64,000 nucleotides of DNA from contig OY987298.1 of the NCBI GenBank assembly GCA_963920635.1, forward strand, positions 39,959,787-40,023,786. Direction: 5' to 3'. A model generated the notes under the pieces. The model saw nothing but the letters and a program-made list of their open reading frames with translations, was not told the origin of the DNA and did no database searches. The position numbers and the translations under genes are program-made. This DNA is from Pseudeuparius sepicola. Its lineage: Eukaryota; Arthropoda; Insecta; Coleoptera; Anthribidae. Positions 34,908 through 45,254 of this stretch are shown piece after piece. How positions within the stretch are numbered: position 1 is the first letter of the stretch; every line of letters begins with the position of its first letter.

Positions 34908-35108
34908 ACATACGCGTTGACTGACGTATTAATAAGACTTCTCACGGCTATCGCTTCATATTCTGAAAAGTAGATGGCGCCTATGGTCAATAATGTATTT
35001 TGCATTGTATTTTGTCTCCGGGAAGCGCATGGTGAGCCAGAGAACAGAGAAATGTCAAACATGACAGCCGTGGGCAGTCTTTATTAATACGTCAGTCAAC
35101 GACATAAG
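34908..35108. mobile_element. 187-bp TIR MITE, copy 2, 7-bp TSD
   Basis: Second copy (34915-35101) of the MITE at 1909-2088, with the same ends CGTTGACTGACGTATTAATA and internal words TCACGGCTATCGCTTCATAT and AGATGGCGCCTATGGTCAA. It is flanked by ACATACG / ACATAAG (34908-34914, 35102-35108), a 7-bp duplication with one change. The copies differ by a few substitutions and a short insertion. Confidence 0.8.
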
Positions 35109-35555
35109 TTAATAACTTGTTTTTCGTCCGAAAATGAATGAAAACCGTAATATGATGCATCTTGACATGGCAATTTTTTGACCTGTCACGGAAACATTAA
35201 TTTGTAATTTCTTGGATGACAATATTGTTTTGACAAAAACTGTTCTAAAATGTCGAAAAGCGAAAATTGCGCAAACTCTCAAACTGCCAGTTAAAATGTC
35301 TGTACTAATCATGGTACACTGTATAATCAAGGTCATAATTTCGGAAAAAATTCACTGGATATAATAGCATTGCCTTAGTTTCATAATATTATTGCTAGAA
35401 CTAAAACTATAGGTTTCCTTATGTTATTTGATAATAAATATACACGATATGATTTCTTCTAAGTACGGCACCTTGAAACAAGATAAAAATAAATGAAATT
35501 TAAGTTCTATGTCACTGACAATAAAAACCAACAAGTCAATATGTCAAAAACACTG
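35109..35555. other. AT-rich spacer
   Basis: No supported feature. Confidence 0.5.
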
Positions 35556-36115
35556 TCCTTGAATATCATAATAGCTTATATTTACTGCATACGTCAGGGA
35601 GGAATGTACTTTGCTCTCTAGGGAAGGAATGATACACATCTGATCGTATGGACGAAAATGCAATTAAAAAGGGCCGTAAGAACAAAGTAGTTTTAATCCT
35701 CCCAGTCCCATAATTATTATGGACGCCGACAGAGGACACGTAAACATCAAAGAAAATGAGTAATAGACAGTTAATAATATGGAGGCGGGGCGACGTGTGC
35801 GTGCACATGCGATTTTTGACAAAAAAAAACTCTATAGGTATGCATATTTGCCAGAACCCCAACAAAAAGTTTGGAGAAAGCAGCGAAACGCTTTGTGGGG
35901 TTTTTCAGTCCACCGCTCCCGATTTACCTCCGCTGGAATAATTCCGATAATACCTATATGTAATATTTCGCAGCTGCCAAGTTTGTTCTTCGATTTTTTT
36001 TGATCACGCAAATCCCGCAGATTACGCTGACGCTGTTGTGTATTCGCACGTTTGTGAAATTCAACGCATTTGCAAGCTTTTGGCAACGTTTTATCCTTAA
36101 AGTCCAGGCGAGGGG
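35556..36115. promoter_or_regulatory. GC-balanced block rich in homeodomain-type words
   Basis: Repeat-free block containing CCCATAATTATTATGG (a homeodomain palindrome), CAGTTAATAATATGG, GGAATAATTCCGATAATACC and AATTCAACGCATTTGC. Short frames occur on both strands without domains. It resembles the 10.4 and 38.95 kb blocks in composition and motif content, which suggests one class of regulatory islands; conservation cannot be tested here. Confidence 0.3.
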
Positions 36116-36726
36116 ATTCGTCTGGAAATAAGTTTTTTTAAAGACAAACTAAATATTTTCCCAGAATCCAGAACGCAATAAATAAGTACAATGATGCCGA
36201 TAACATTACGGAAAAACTTGTTTTCAAATATCACATTACGGAAAAATTATTTTCAAATATTTTCACTTACTGTTGAGAAATTGTGGGAATCAGATATTTC
36301 GCTATTTTACACGCACGTGCTCTAACTGAACATAAGTTGTTTATGCAACAAAAGTGAGACACCAAATAATAACCAGCTCAAGTGCAGTAATTAAGACACC
36401 AGGCCCAAAGACGTCCGCTAAAATACCTACCTACTTTTACATAAAAGAATTGGATTTTGTAAAATCAATAACTTGCGTTTAATACAGTCGAACGATATAA
36501 AAATTATATTAGCTGATATTGACGGGTATCATAAAATTAAAAAATAATTGTTTTACCAAAGAAAATATGTAGTTTTCTGTGGTTTTACATTGAAACATAT
36601 TGAAACGAAAAGGCTTCTAAAGTTGTTATATCAGCTTTCAATTAATATGTCTGCACGGTTTTCTAACCTACTCAAAGATTTAGCAGATAAATTGTAATTA
36701 ATTTAGAGGCATTTTCCGTCGAATCT
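36116..36726. other. AT-rich spacer
   Basis: A local duplication of TTTTCAAATATCACATTACGG / TTTTCAAATATTTTCACTTAC-type words at 36220-36270; otherwise nothing seen. Confidence 0.4.
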
Positions 36727-36853
36727 TTGTTGACCTGAGGGGCCCATTTTCTTGTAGTTTCCATTGTTTTCTCTGTAGAGCTTCGATCAGTTTCTAGAAA
36801 TTTGCTAGACTTTGATTTGTCATTGGCCAGTAATATTCTAGAGTAGTCTCCAG
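36727..36853 (+). repeat. Dispersed repeat, copy 1 of 2
   Basis: About 127 bases (TTTGTTGACCTGAGG.. GTAGAGCTTCGATCAG.. CTAGAGTAGTCTCCAGGC) recur at 41943-42094 in the same orientation with small changes and an extra 25 bases. A SINE is inserted about 10 bp to the right. No coding frame; the family is unknown to me. Confidence 0.7.
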
Positions 36854-36862
36854 GCCCGAGAG

Positions 36863-37182
36863 AAGTGGAAGGTTTTTTTTTATTGGGCTATACATCCAAG
36901 GTAATTTACTCCCAGTGCCGTGGACCACTCCCGACGTTACGCGGTTTGGGCTTCCACCTTCTTTATCTGGCAGGCACCGTCTGGCTTTTCACCATGGCCT
37001 GCCAGATTTGTCTTGTTAGACCCTTAAACCTAATCTTAAACCTAAATACATACACAAACATAAATACAAACACAACACCCATGGCACATACCGTGGTGGG
37101 ACTCGAACCCACGACGTACGGTGCCAAAGCGTGGGTCCAATCGAAAGACCCACTCGGACACCGCCGCCCCAAGTGGAAGGTT
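36863..37182 (-). mobile_element. tRNA-derived SINE, copy 2, 12-bp perfect TSD
   Basis: Second copy of the SINE at 31.7-32.0 kb, about 296 bp, minus strand, with A box TGTCCGAGTGGG (37149-37160) and B box GGTTCGAGTCCC (37098-37109). It is flanked by the exact 12-bp repeat AAGTGGAAGGTT (36863-36874, 37171-37182). The tRNA heads are almost identical between copies while bodies differ more, though both keep CTGGCAGG..GTCTGGCT. The perfect duplication suggests fairly recent insertion. Confidence 0.92.
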
Positions 37183-37700
37183 ATAACGCGATTTTAGTGC
37201 GATTTTTTTTAGAGTCGATAGAATATTCTTGGTCATTGACAGTATCTGACAAGTTTATTTGTGATTTGTGAAGGTTAAATAATAAAGGTGTTAACCAAGA
37301 CAACGAGTTTGGACTGTGATTGTTAAGATTCAGTACAATATTAGTTGTCCTCCTTTTGACTTTTTGCACAAGTGAATTTGAAGTGAAATGAACATGAAGT
37401 GATCTGATAGTGAAATGATTTTTTATTGGCAAATGGAACAGTGTACGACCACGTTATCTATAATCTAACTCTTCAATGAACATTTCAATATTTTTCATCA
37501 CCTTAACCCCAGAAACAATCAAAACCAACACAAATTACATAAAAATCGATTTGCTGCGTAGACTGATCACTTTGTAATCAACTGCACATTTGTAAAAGGA
37601 ACACTCGATGTCAGCTGATGTGATCTCAAAGTGATTCGGAATCGATTTAAGATCGTTTAAAACTGTAAAAGGAGGACGGCTATTTTCAGGGGTAATATAA
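37183..37700. other. Non-coding spacer
   Basis: Nothing bounded seen. Confidence 0.5.
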
Positions 37701-37712
37701 CAAGTGCGGTCT

Positions 37713-37860
37713 GCCTATTATCGATAATACCTTTCGTTAATTTTACGGATTATAATCCCAAAGCTGAAAATACCACGACTGCGCAGCAGGAGTGGTATTT
37801 TCTTAGCATTGGGATTATAATGAGTGATAAATTAAGGAAAGGTATTATCTATTATTAGGC
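37713..37860. repeat. 148-bp palindrome
   Basis: GCCTATTATCGATAATACCT on the left mirrors the complement of the right end (GCCTAATAATAGATAATACC). Matching continues through GGATTATAATCCCAA and ends at a centre ACTGCGCAGC. It could be a MITE; no target duplication is evident. Confidence 0.65.
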
Positions 37861-38199
37861 ATACCACGAGTTGTATTTAAAAAGAGAATTTAACAACTGC
37901 AAATAGTTAGTTTGACAGCTAGCTGTCATTTAGATTGAACTTTCGGTTCTGAATATGTTTTTGGTGCTAATAGATATATAAAGATCAATGTGTTAACTGA
38001 AAACATATATTCTAGTCCTATATTAAATTTGGTAATGTTGTTATCGGGTTATCAGTTTTAGCAGCCACAATATTGGTTTAACGTAACTAGGACGTAACTA
38101 AGAGAGTAGGATTTCAGCTGATTATTTCCCTCATACTGCTTGCATCCAATAAGGTAGCTCCTTTCATAAAAATCCAACCAATGATATGCCTCTGCTAGC

Positions 38200-38267
38200 G
38201 ATAATTTGCACTAGTGCAATTACCGGTAATTGCACTTGTGCAAATTATCACTTCGTTGCTTAGCAAC
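38200..38267. repeat. Two adjacent short palindromes
   Basis: A 50-bp near-perfect palindrome (GATAATTTGCACTAGTGCAA.. mirrored about ACCGGT, 38200-38249) is followed at once by GTTGCTTAGCAAC (38255-38267). They lie just upstream of the 106-codon frame at 38336-38656 and may be operator-like or cruciform sites of a transposon end. Confidence 0.6.
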
Positions 38268-38335
38268 CGCGAATTTGTTGGATACAAACACGTACCTACT
38301 TCTTAAAGTTTGTCTGTTTGACACTGTTCTAAATT

Positions 38336-38656
38336 ATGCAGCTTATAAATTATGTTGCGGTATTATTAAGCATTATATCAATGAACTTATATAACGTTTA
38401 CATTGATAAATTCTTGTTATTTAGACCTCCGCCTCCGTTTAAATTTATGACGCATTCAGAAAATAAACCAACGCCGACAGGGTGTAGGTATAATCGCATT
38501 TGCCTTGGATACCCAAGCGTCATGTTTGTTTACTCGAACGCTACAGTCGAAGCTGTCAATAAACTCTTTCAAAATGAATCGTTACAGAAATTATTAAATC
38601 GTATTCGAGAAATAATCTCGACAAATACCACTCGTGCCGGAAATTTTTCTAAATAA
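38336..38656 (+). other. 106-codon open frame, doubtful gene
   Basis: The frame starts ATGCAGCTTATAAATTATG, opens with a hydrophobic stretch (residues 6-18), has a Pro-rich RPPPPFKF patch (about 29-36) and ends in mixed polar sequence (NKLFQNESLQKLLNRIREI) that could be helical. Its 3' end runs into the hairpin cluster at 38.62 kb. No homologue is recognised. It could be a small transposon-borne ORF or chance. I rate it low because its C-terminus lies in palindromic repeat. Confidence 0.2.
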
Positions 38657-38870
38657 TTTTATTCTCAAGTCCTATTTTGCCCATTAGCAAAACCACTCGT
38701 ACAAATTGGGCTTTTATTTTCAGAGATAAAAGCCCAATTTGTACTCGTGATCTTTCTAGGCAAAATAGCGCTTTCGAAAAAATTTTCGATAAAATTTCCG
38801 GCACTAGTGATATTACATACGAAAATACCACTAGTGGTATTATCGCTGAAATCATCACCTGATTGGTCAA
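38623..38870. repeat. Nested hairpin cluster
   Basis: A strong hairpin (ACAAATTGGGCTTTTAT .. ATAAAAGCCCAATTTGT, 38700-38744) is enclosed by outer inverted words CCGGAAATTTT..TATTTTGCC and GGCAAAATA..AAATTTCCGG. It is followed by the palindrome AATACCACTAGTGGTATT (38825-38842). Words AATACCAC and GTGGTATT are shared with the 37.7-kb palindrome, so both may be ends of one element spanning about 37.7-38.87 kb. Confidence 0.6.
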
Positions 38871-38949
38871 TATTTCAAAAATCATATCATTTCATTGGTT
38901 TATATTGGCAGGCGTTGAATTCTCGTTAAAATATGTACCTATCTGACAA

Positions 38950-39405
38950 ATACCTAAGTGCAATTTGATTGGGGGACCGCGGTGGCGACGTGTCTAAAAG
39001 AAGGGTTGCGCAGTGCTCCTCAGGATTGGCCTCTAACAATGTACTTCTGGGGCATACATACTCCTATCCTGTAGAATTGCGAGGGTGAGAATTATCGTAA
39101 TTTTTGCCTGGAGGGCCTATCCGCCAAAAAAATTGCTACCGCGTTGAGCGCATTTAATAAGCAGTAATTGCACACCCGGTAAATTGCCATCAATTAACTG
39201 AAAACGTGAGTAATGGTCGGCGGTCGTTAAATCAAGATCAAACGGTCGCTCGCACTATTAAAAATGTAACGGAATACTATTAGAGGTATTAACTTCTGTA
39301 CCGATCACCTGATCGATTACCTTGGGGAAATGTTAATGCAGCGTGCGCGTATACCAACCGGAGCCTCGGGCCAGATTATTCACAATACAGGATGTTTCAG
39401 TTTCC
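38950..39405. promoter_or_regulatory. GC-balanced block with homeodomain-type words
   Basis: Repeat-free, GC-balanced block with GCGCATTTAATAAGCAGTAA, TTGCCATCAATTAACTG, GTGAGTAATGGTCGG and GCGGTCGTTAAATCAAG, plus CACCTGATCGATTACC. No coding frame. The density of TAAT/ATTA cores in GC-rich context is typical of developmental enhancers; this is inference. Confidence 0.35.
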
Positions 39406-39705
39406 AATTCAAGAAGAGTTATTTACAAGAGAAAATGGAAATGAGGCAACTAACTTGCCAGTTTAACAGGTTCAGGTACTATTAGAAAATTTTCAATAAG
39501 GAAATAATCATCCACACCTAGGAATAACATTGTTAAGCACTACACTCTAAATGTGATGAAAAGGAGGCATAACGAGCTTATGCCATATGTCTCATTTATG
39601 TTCACCTGGCGTTCCAACAACATTTAAGATGTAACTAAACAGATATACTATATCAATTGCAACACAGGTTTAATTGAACATCAAAAACGATTCTCATCAT
39701 CTTCT

Positions 39706-41520
39706 CCCAAGCAGCATTTTTAGTCGCCGTTACGTTCCGGCGACTTTTGTTTGCAACTTTAAAGTTGTGATTACTACTGATAGGAACGTAATTACTACGT
39801 TCCTATTACGTCCCTGCGACCAAAATGGGGAACATTTTGAGGGTGATAGATACGTAACGGCGACCACCTAGCAACTTACACCGCTACGACGCGCTTACGT
39901 TCCGGCAACGTGGTGGAGACGTAGCAGTGTGGTCACCGCTACTTTGTTGGATTTGTTTGCTTCTTTACATTCGCGTCCTCGCTTTGTCTTTGTCTAAATA
40001 ATTAAAAACTATTCTAGCCCAGCATCTTCCATCATTTTTCAATAACCCTGGAAAATGGAAGTACCTAATATTTATTTAGAACTCATATCTATGAATACTG
40101 GTAGGTATAAGGAAGGTATTAATTTGCTGATTTATTTCTCGTTGCTAGATTCAAGAAACTAAAACGATTGAAAATTTTCTGTCAAATATGACGTTGATAG
40201 ATTGAAAAGTAACAACGCGCCCTCTCAAAATGCATGTTTTAACACTTTTTTATCAGGAGGATAAATTACGAAAATGTGCGAAATTACCTAAAAATGCTGA
40301 AAAATGCTTTTTTAATATTTCTATAAGTTATAGGAGTTCATTTTTGCTCAATTTTCTCTTTTTTGGGACAATTTTGAAGAAATAACTATTTCAGTACCAA
40401 AGGAAATTTACATTTGATATTAATAGCGTCTATCATTTTATAAGAAAATATGGCGTAATTTTCAGTAATTACTTCTAAGTATTATTTACCTTAAAATGGG
40501 TGTTTGAAGGCTTTGCCACTTAACTGGTAGTAACGGCAACTAGACTTTTTTCACTTTAAGGTAATTCCTACCTTTAAGACGAAAATTAGTTTTAGATATT
40601 TTAAACTCTAAAGTCCCAATTACTACAAGAGAACTTCAAAGTTCCAGAAGCCTCGTTTAAGTTCCGAATGCTACTACTAGGTCTCATTTGGAACTTTAAC
40701 CTATAATTTTTATATGAGAGTGTTATTTTTAGCCGGTATGTAATGTGCTATATTTCGAAATGTTGATATTTAAAATTGTAGCCACTCAAGAGAAGCGTTT
40801 TGTAATTTTGTATTGAAGACAAGTGCTCGTGTTTCGATTCGTTTCATCCAACTGCTGCTTTAATTTTCTATAAAATCTGAATGTGTTCTAAATTTTTTTT
40901 TTCTTTCTAATGGCTGACATTTTCATCACTTCGCAAAAACGACCCAATCCTTCAAACGATTGTAAGGAACTAAATGTAGTTTCCATTTTGGTCCCTATAG
41001 TGTGACAGTTACTTTAAAGTATTTTTTTGTAGTAATTGGAACTTTCTAGTAATTTTAAAATGGAGTGGGAAGTAAAACTTACCATACAGTAGTTTTCTCG
41101 AGTAGCGAGAAAGTTAATTTCACTTTAAATATGACTATATAGTTCCGTAACTTTGGAGGTATTTCTAAAGTCGCTAAGATGTAGAAGTTACTTTCACCGT
41201 TACCATAAAGTAATGAAAACTTTAAAGTGATAAACAAGTAACACAACAAAGTAATTGTGACCATTGAATATAACTTTAGAGTTAACATGACTTTAACGTA
41301 ATTTTGCATAGTAACAATTCCGTTCCAGATACTTCAAAAACTACTTAGAAGTACTGAAACCATAAAGTTCCAACTTGTAGTAATAATTACTACGTAATTA
41401 CTCATACTTTCTCAATATAAGTAATAAAAACTAATAAATCGATTTTTAAGTAATAATTACGTAATAACTACTTATTCAAAGTTTCCATCTCAGTTACCGC
41501 AACTTTAATGCTGCTTGGTC
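39706..41520. mobile_element. 1.8-kb TIR element with GTAATTAC sub-repeats
   Basis: CCAAGCAGCATTTTTAG at the left mirrors AATGCTGCTTGG at the right end. The subterminal parts are unusual. On the left TTACGTTCCGGCGAC, GATTACTACTGATAGGAACG and ACGTTCCTATTACGTCCC form internal inverted repeats. From 40450 to 41500 the words AGTAATTACTAC, AACTTTAAAG and GTTCCAACT recur in both orientations. No long frame or transposase motif is present, so it is non-autonomous. The terminal duplication is unclear. Confidence 0.6.
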
Positions 41521-41747
41521 TATGAGGTGACTCGATGTAAACAATTTTAACCACACAGTGAAAGAGGTCTGATAAAAAGGAAATAGCCAAAGATTTTTTT
41601 CTCAAAGTTTAAAACGTGGGGCAAATGAACCTTAATGCCCATGTAACTCGACGATTCTGCTTCACTGTCAACCGCTAAGCATGGCACTGGAGAGCTATGT
41701 TGCCATATTTCAATCTTTTTTTTGTGGAAGGTGAGACTACTTTTTTT

Positions 41748-41915
41748 AGAATTCACACTTTTTTTACGAAATTTCGTAAAAAGTTTGTGAATTCACACTT
41801 TTTTTACAAAATGTCGTAAAAAGTTTGTGAATTTCAACTTTTCACACTTTTTTACGAAATTTTGTAAAAAAATGTGAAATGTTGAAATTCACAAACTTTT
41901 TACGAAATTTCAGTG
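41748..41915. repeat. Iterated perfect palindromes (TTTACGAAATTTCGTAAA)
   Basis: GAATTCACACTTTTTTTACG, AAATTTCGTAAAAAGTTTGT and relatives repeat three to four times, each containing a near-perfect palindrome around TTTTACGAAATTTCGTAAAA. The block can fold in several registers. No coding sense. Confidence 0.75.
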
Positions 41916-41942
41916 GTCAGTGGTTTTGATCTTTTTTCGCAT

Positions 41943-42094
41943 CTTTGTTGGTCTGAGGCCCCCAGGGCCCCATTTTCTTTTAGTTTTCATTGTTTTCCGT
42001 GTAGAGCTTCCATAAGTTTCTAAAAATTTGCTAGAACTTTATATGATTTGTGCATCTGTCATTGGCCCGGAGTATTCTAGAACAGTCTCCAGGC
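41943..42094 (+). repeat. Dispersed repeat, copy 2 of 2
   Basis: Partner of 36727-36853: TTTGTTGGTCTGAGG.. GTAGAGCTTCCATAAG.. CTAGAACAGTCTCCAGGC. It is longer by an internal stretch (TATATGATTTGTGCATC). Confidence 0.7.
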
Positions 42095-42112
42095 ATTCAT
42101 TTGAATAATATA

Positions 42113-42780
42113 CAGGGTGGCCCACCACGAACTGCATCGATCTATGTATAGAAAACTAAAAGTAGGAAAATTCTGAAAATTCGGCACCTCTCGAATGCCG
42201 ATGGGCGCTGCTCAACTAAAATATTTTGGTGAATCTGGCACTTCCGGTTATACCGGAAGTCGATATCAACTTTCTTATCTGAAATGGAACACCCTGTATA
42301 TTATTGCATTTTTAAATTCTAGGCATCATTTTGGAACAAAAATATGCAACATGTCCTATGTCTAAATCCAACTATTTTTGAGATATTTGCATTTTTCCGA
42401 AAAAAATTACAGGTGCAGACCTAAAGACAATTAGCAATTTATACGAGGAAACCGCGAAATTTCAAAACGAATTTTTGGCATCGTGTAGCAGAAGCCCTGA
42501 CCTAGTGATATCTGATGAGAAATAAATCCGTTCTTATACAGGGTGTTCACAAAATATGAAAAAAAATTACATTCAAAATGTGCTTAAATCTCGAAATTTT
42601 CAAATGGAAACCCCCATTTTTTCTAATGCGATCTTATTCACCACTCAAAATGATAACAACTTTGTGTAAGGTTTCCTATACCTAAATGCAGTAATTTTCG
42701 ATTAATTTACGAAAAACCCACTTTTTGCCCATAAAATGCGGGGTTTGCTTAACGCTTGGAAAATCATATTAGCCGTGGAC
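42113..42780. mobile_element. Remnants of TACAGGGTG-ended elements
   Basis: TACAGGGTGGCCCACCACGA starts at 42112. A CTTCCGGTTATACCGGAAG palindrome at 42241-42259 and AACACCCTGTA at 42289 match the terminal module of the 29.3-30.97 kb fold-back. Another TACAGGGTGTTCAC terminus lies at 42538. Directly downstream comes a transposase N-terminus (42842). This links the ACAGGGTG termini to a mariner-type enzyme by position. Confidence 0.6.
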
Positions 42781-42841
42781 GTTGAAAAGACAATCGCGGC
42801 TGAGGAAATGTCACTTGGTTTATAAATTATTGTCAACAATA

Positions 42842-43050
42842 ATGCCGGCGCGCTTAAATTACACAAACGAAGATTATTTAAATTTGTTTATTATCTACGG
42901 AGAATGCAACAAAGTAATATCAAGAACGTGCGATACATTTGGGGCTCGCTATCCACAAAAAAAACCAAACCATCGCCAAACACAGTTAAAAAAATAATAC
43001 AAAATTGTAAACAGTATGGATGTGTCAGAGAAAAAACTGAGAAACTATAA
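42842..43050 (+). pseudogene. Mariner/IS630-type transposase, N-terminal fragment
   Basis: The frame begins MPARLNYTNEDYLNLF and continues IIYGECNKVISRTCDTFGAR-YP. The pattern T-x-E-x-Y..L..I-Y-G-E-C-x..A-R..Y/F-P is the known N-terminal helix-turn-helix start of insect IS630/mariner-like transposases. At about 42960 the frame breaks: it ends in KKPNHRQTQLKK and stop (42997), while a neighbouring frame carries PSPNTVKKIIQNCKQYG onward to about 43050. The DDE/D catalytic part is absent, so this is a dead fragment inside TACAGGGTG-type repeat sequence. Confidence 0.65.
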
Positions 43051-44239
43051 CAAATGTGGCGACTAGGCGACTCAGTCTTGTCAATAGCTTGAGTACAGGT
43101 GTGTGGACCCTGGCGTGTAGAGTTCTGCGATTCGCGAGGCCATGAACTTGTACCTATTGAAGTTGAAAGTAAACAGATAGAGTGTTTTAATTTTGATGCA
43201 TATTTGCACATTTTGCTCCCTGTACCCTGTACTCCTACACATCCACTATTTACTGTTGATGGACATTGAAAAATCAAAAAGGTAATAAATTCACTTAGAC
43301 TATGCATACATTTTTTGAAATATCTGGGAAAAGGTACGAAAAAAGTAAATTTACAATTTGTTTTACAACTGGCAACTGCGCGCCCCAGGGTCGGTAACCT
43401 CGACGGGCGAGCTCAACAGCTAATCTGGTGAACGCCGATAATAAGAGGTTTTAATGCACTTCTGATATTATTTTTTCTTTTTTTTTGTGGTTGACTTTAG
43501 AATTCTTTTTATTTCGAAATCGTATTAAGCTTTTTTTCCCCTTGTGGTTAAAAATTTTTACATCATAATTGAATAATCCTGTGTAACTCGTATCAAGTGT
43601 ATTATATAAATCTATTGGGGATTTTCATTACGAGTTGTCTATTTAAATTCCTAATATTCCTATCTAGTACAGTTAGTTGTGGAAATATTATAGCCAATAT
43701 ACATATAGAAATAAATAGGTAATAAATGTTAGGCCCTGAAACAGATTTACAAATAGAAGTGGCTTAGTGTACCCCAGAAAAGCAGCCTGTTTTTCTGGGG
43801 TCATATTATTGTGCGCCAGAGCACTCTGCGAGCAGCGACGTAGGGGAGAGGTAATAGCAAAAAGTGATCATTTTGCTGTGAGTAGTGAGTACGCGAGGTC
43901 GCAGTGGCTCCCTATTCTTATATTTGCCACATGTTTGCATTAGTTTGCTCTACCAATAAATTATATACAGAACCCAAAGGTAGCATTATAGACATAATAG
44001 ACACATAATACATTTTTATTTTACTCACCACTTTTCTCGTCGTCTCATACACCTATAAAATTCAGAGTTAGTCTAATAGAATGGTGCCAGACTCCGATTT
44101 AACAGGGAACAATTTAATCACAGAAAAGGATGAGTAATAAAATTATTTTTATACCTAATTTTTACTAGTTTTTAAAAATATAGATCTTTTTGTAAATAGT
44201 GTCTCATTTTGTGACAGTTGCTTATAGTCCACACAATAT
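43051..44239. other. Non-coding, one strong hairpin
   Basis: A hairpin TACCCCAGAAAA / TTTTCTGGGGT closes over GCAGCCTG at 43770-43801; it is too short and GC-poor in the loop to call a microRNA. The 138-codon minus-strand frame 42891-43307 overlaps the transposase fragment antisense and is discarded. Nothing else is supported. Confidence 0.45.
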
Positions 44240-45060
44240 AATAGACATAAAATAAAAAATAAAAAAACCTTTCTAAAACCAAGCTTTTATATGCCATGTA
44301 CTAAAACGAATAAAATATGTTTAGGTTTTCGTTAAGATAATTCAATGCCAAATTGCGACAAACTTTTTTAAAATACTTTCATTTGATAGCCACGTCGAGG
44401 AGGTTTTGAAGAAATAGGAGCGAAGGCCATTTTCAAAAAATCACAATACTGAGATACACTAGATTGCATTGTCACCAGAATCAAAAGTGTGTGCAAAATT
44501 TCAGCTCAATCGATTTGGTGGAAGTAGGAAGTTGCAAGATTCGGAAAAGTAAAAGTAATCCGCCATCTTGGAGCGGCGGTCATATTGAACTTAGTGTGGT
44601 GTCGCTAACTTTATCGTTTTCTACTCTTCAAGTCCTTTCATTTGATACCCATATTAAGGGGGTTGAAAAAAATACATCATTCGCCATCTTGGAGCGGCGG
44701 CCATATTGAATTTAGTGTGATGTCACTAACTTTATCGTTTTCTACTCTTCAAGCCCTTTAATTTGATACCCATATTAAGGGGGTTGACAAAAAAAATACA
44801 TTATCCGCCATCTTAGAGGGGCGGCCATATTGAATTTAGTGTGATGTCACTAACTTTATCGTTTTCTACTCTTCAAGCCCTTTCATTTGATACCCATATT
44901 AAGGGGGTTGACAAAAAATACATAATCCGCCATCTTGTGGCGATGGACATTTTGAAAGTATTACAATATCGTCACCAGAACTAAAGATGTATGCAAAATT
45001 TGAGCTCAATCGGATGTCAAGAAGTGGTTCTAATTCAGCTTGCAAGGTTAAACCCATACA
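44240..45060 (+). repeat. Repeat with three tandem 122-bp units, probably a retroelement tail
   Basis: A unit CGCCATCTTGGAGCGGCGG.. TTTATCGTTTTCTACTCTTC.. TTTGATACCCATATTAAGGG starts at 44561, 44682, 44806 and, partially, 44928 (periods 121, 124, 122). Before it lies the module TTTAGGTTTTCGTTAAG shared with 12.94 kb. After it comes GTATGCAAAATTTGAGCTCAATCGGA, then a TACA microsatellite. That order is typical of 3' tails of insect non-LTR elements and their SINE partners. It has no protein-coding signal. Confidence 0.65.
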
Positions 45061-45190
45061 TACCTACATACCTACATACATAAAATACATACATACATAC
45101 ATATGTACATACATACATACATACATACATACATACATACATACATACATACATACATACATACATTATTATTATTACATACATACTAAC
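45058..45190 (+). repeat. (ACAT)n microsatellite
   Basis: About 30 tetranucleotide units with a few interruptions (ACCT, ATGT, TTATTATT). It directly follows the repeat tail at 44.2-45.06 kb and so probably arose as its terminal simple repeat. Confidence 0.9.
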
Positions 45191-45254
45191 AGGGCAAGTT
45201 AAAAGTTTGTAAAAAACAGAATAAGCGAATTTTTTACTTATATTTTATTAGGTA

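Noticed and set aside
42891..43307. 138-codon minus-strand open frame
   Set aside because: Runs antisense over the recognisable transposase N-terminus on the plus strand; its peptide shows no domain.
43770..43801. MicroRNA precursor
   Set aside because: The stem has only 11-12 pairs and an 8-base loop, too short for a pre-miRNA.
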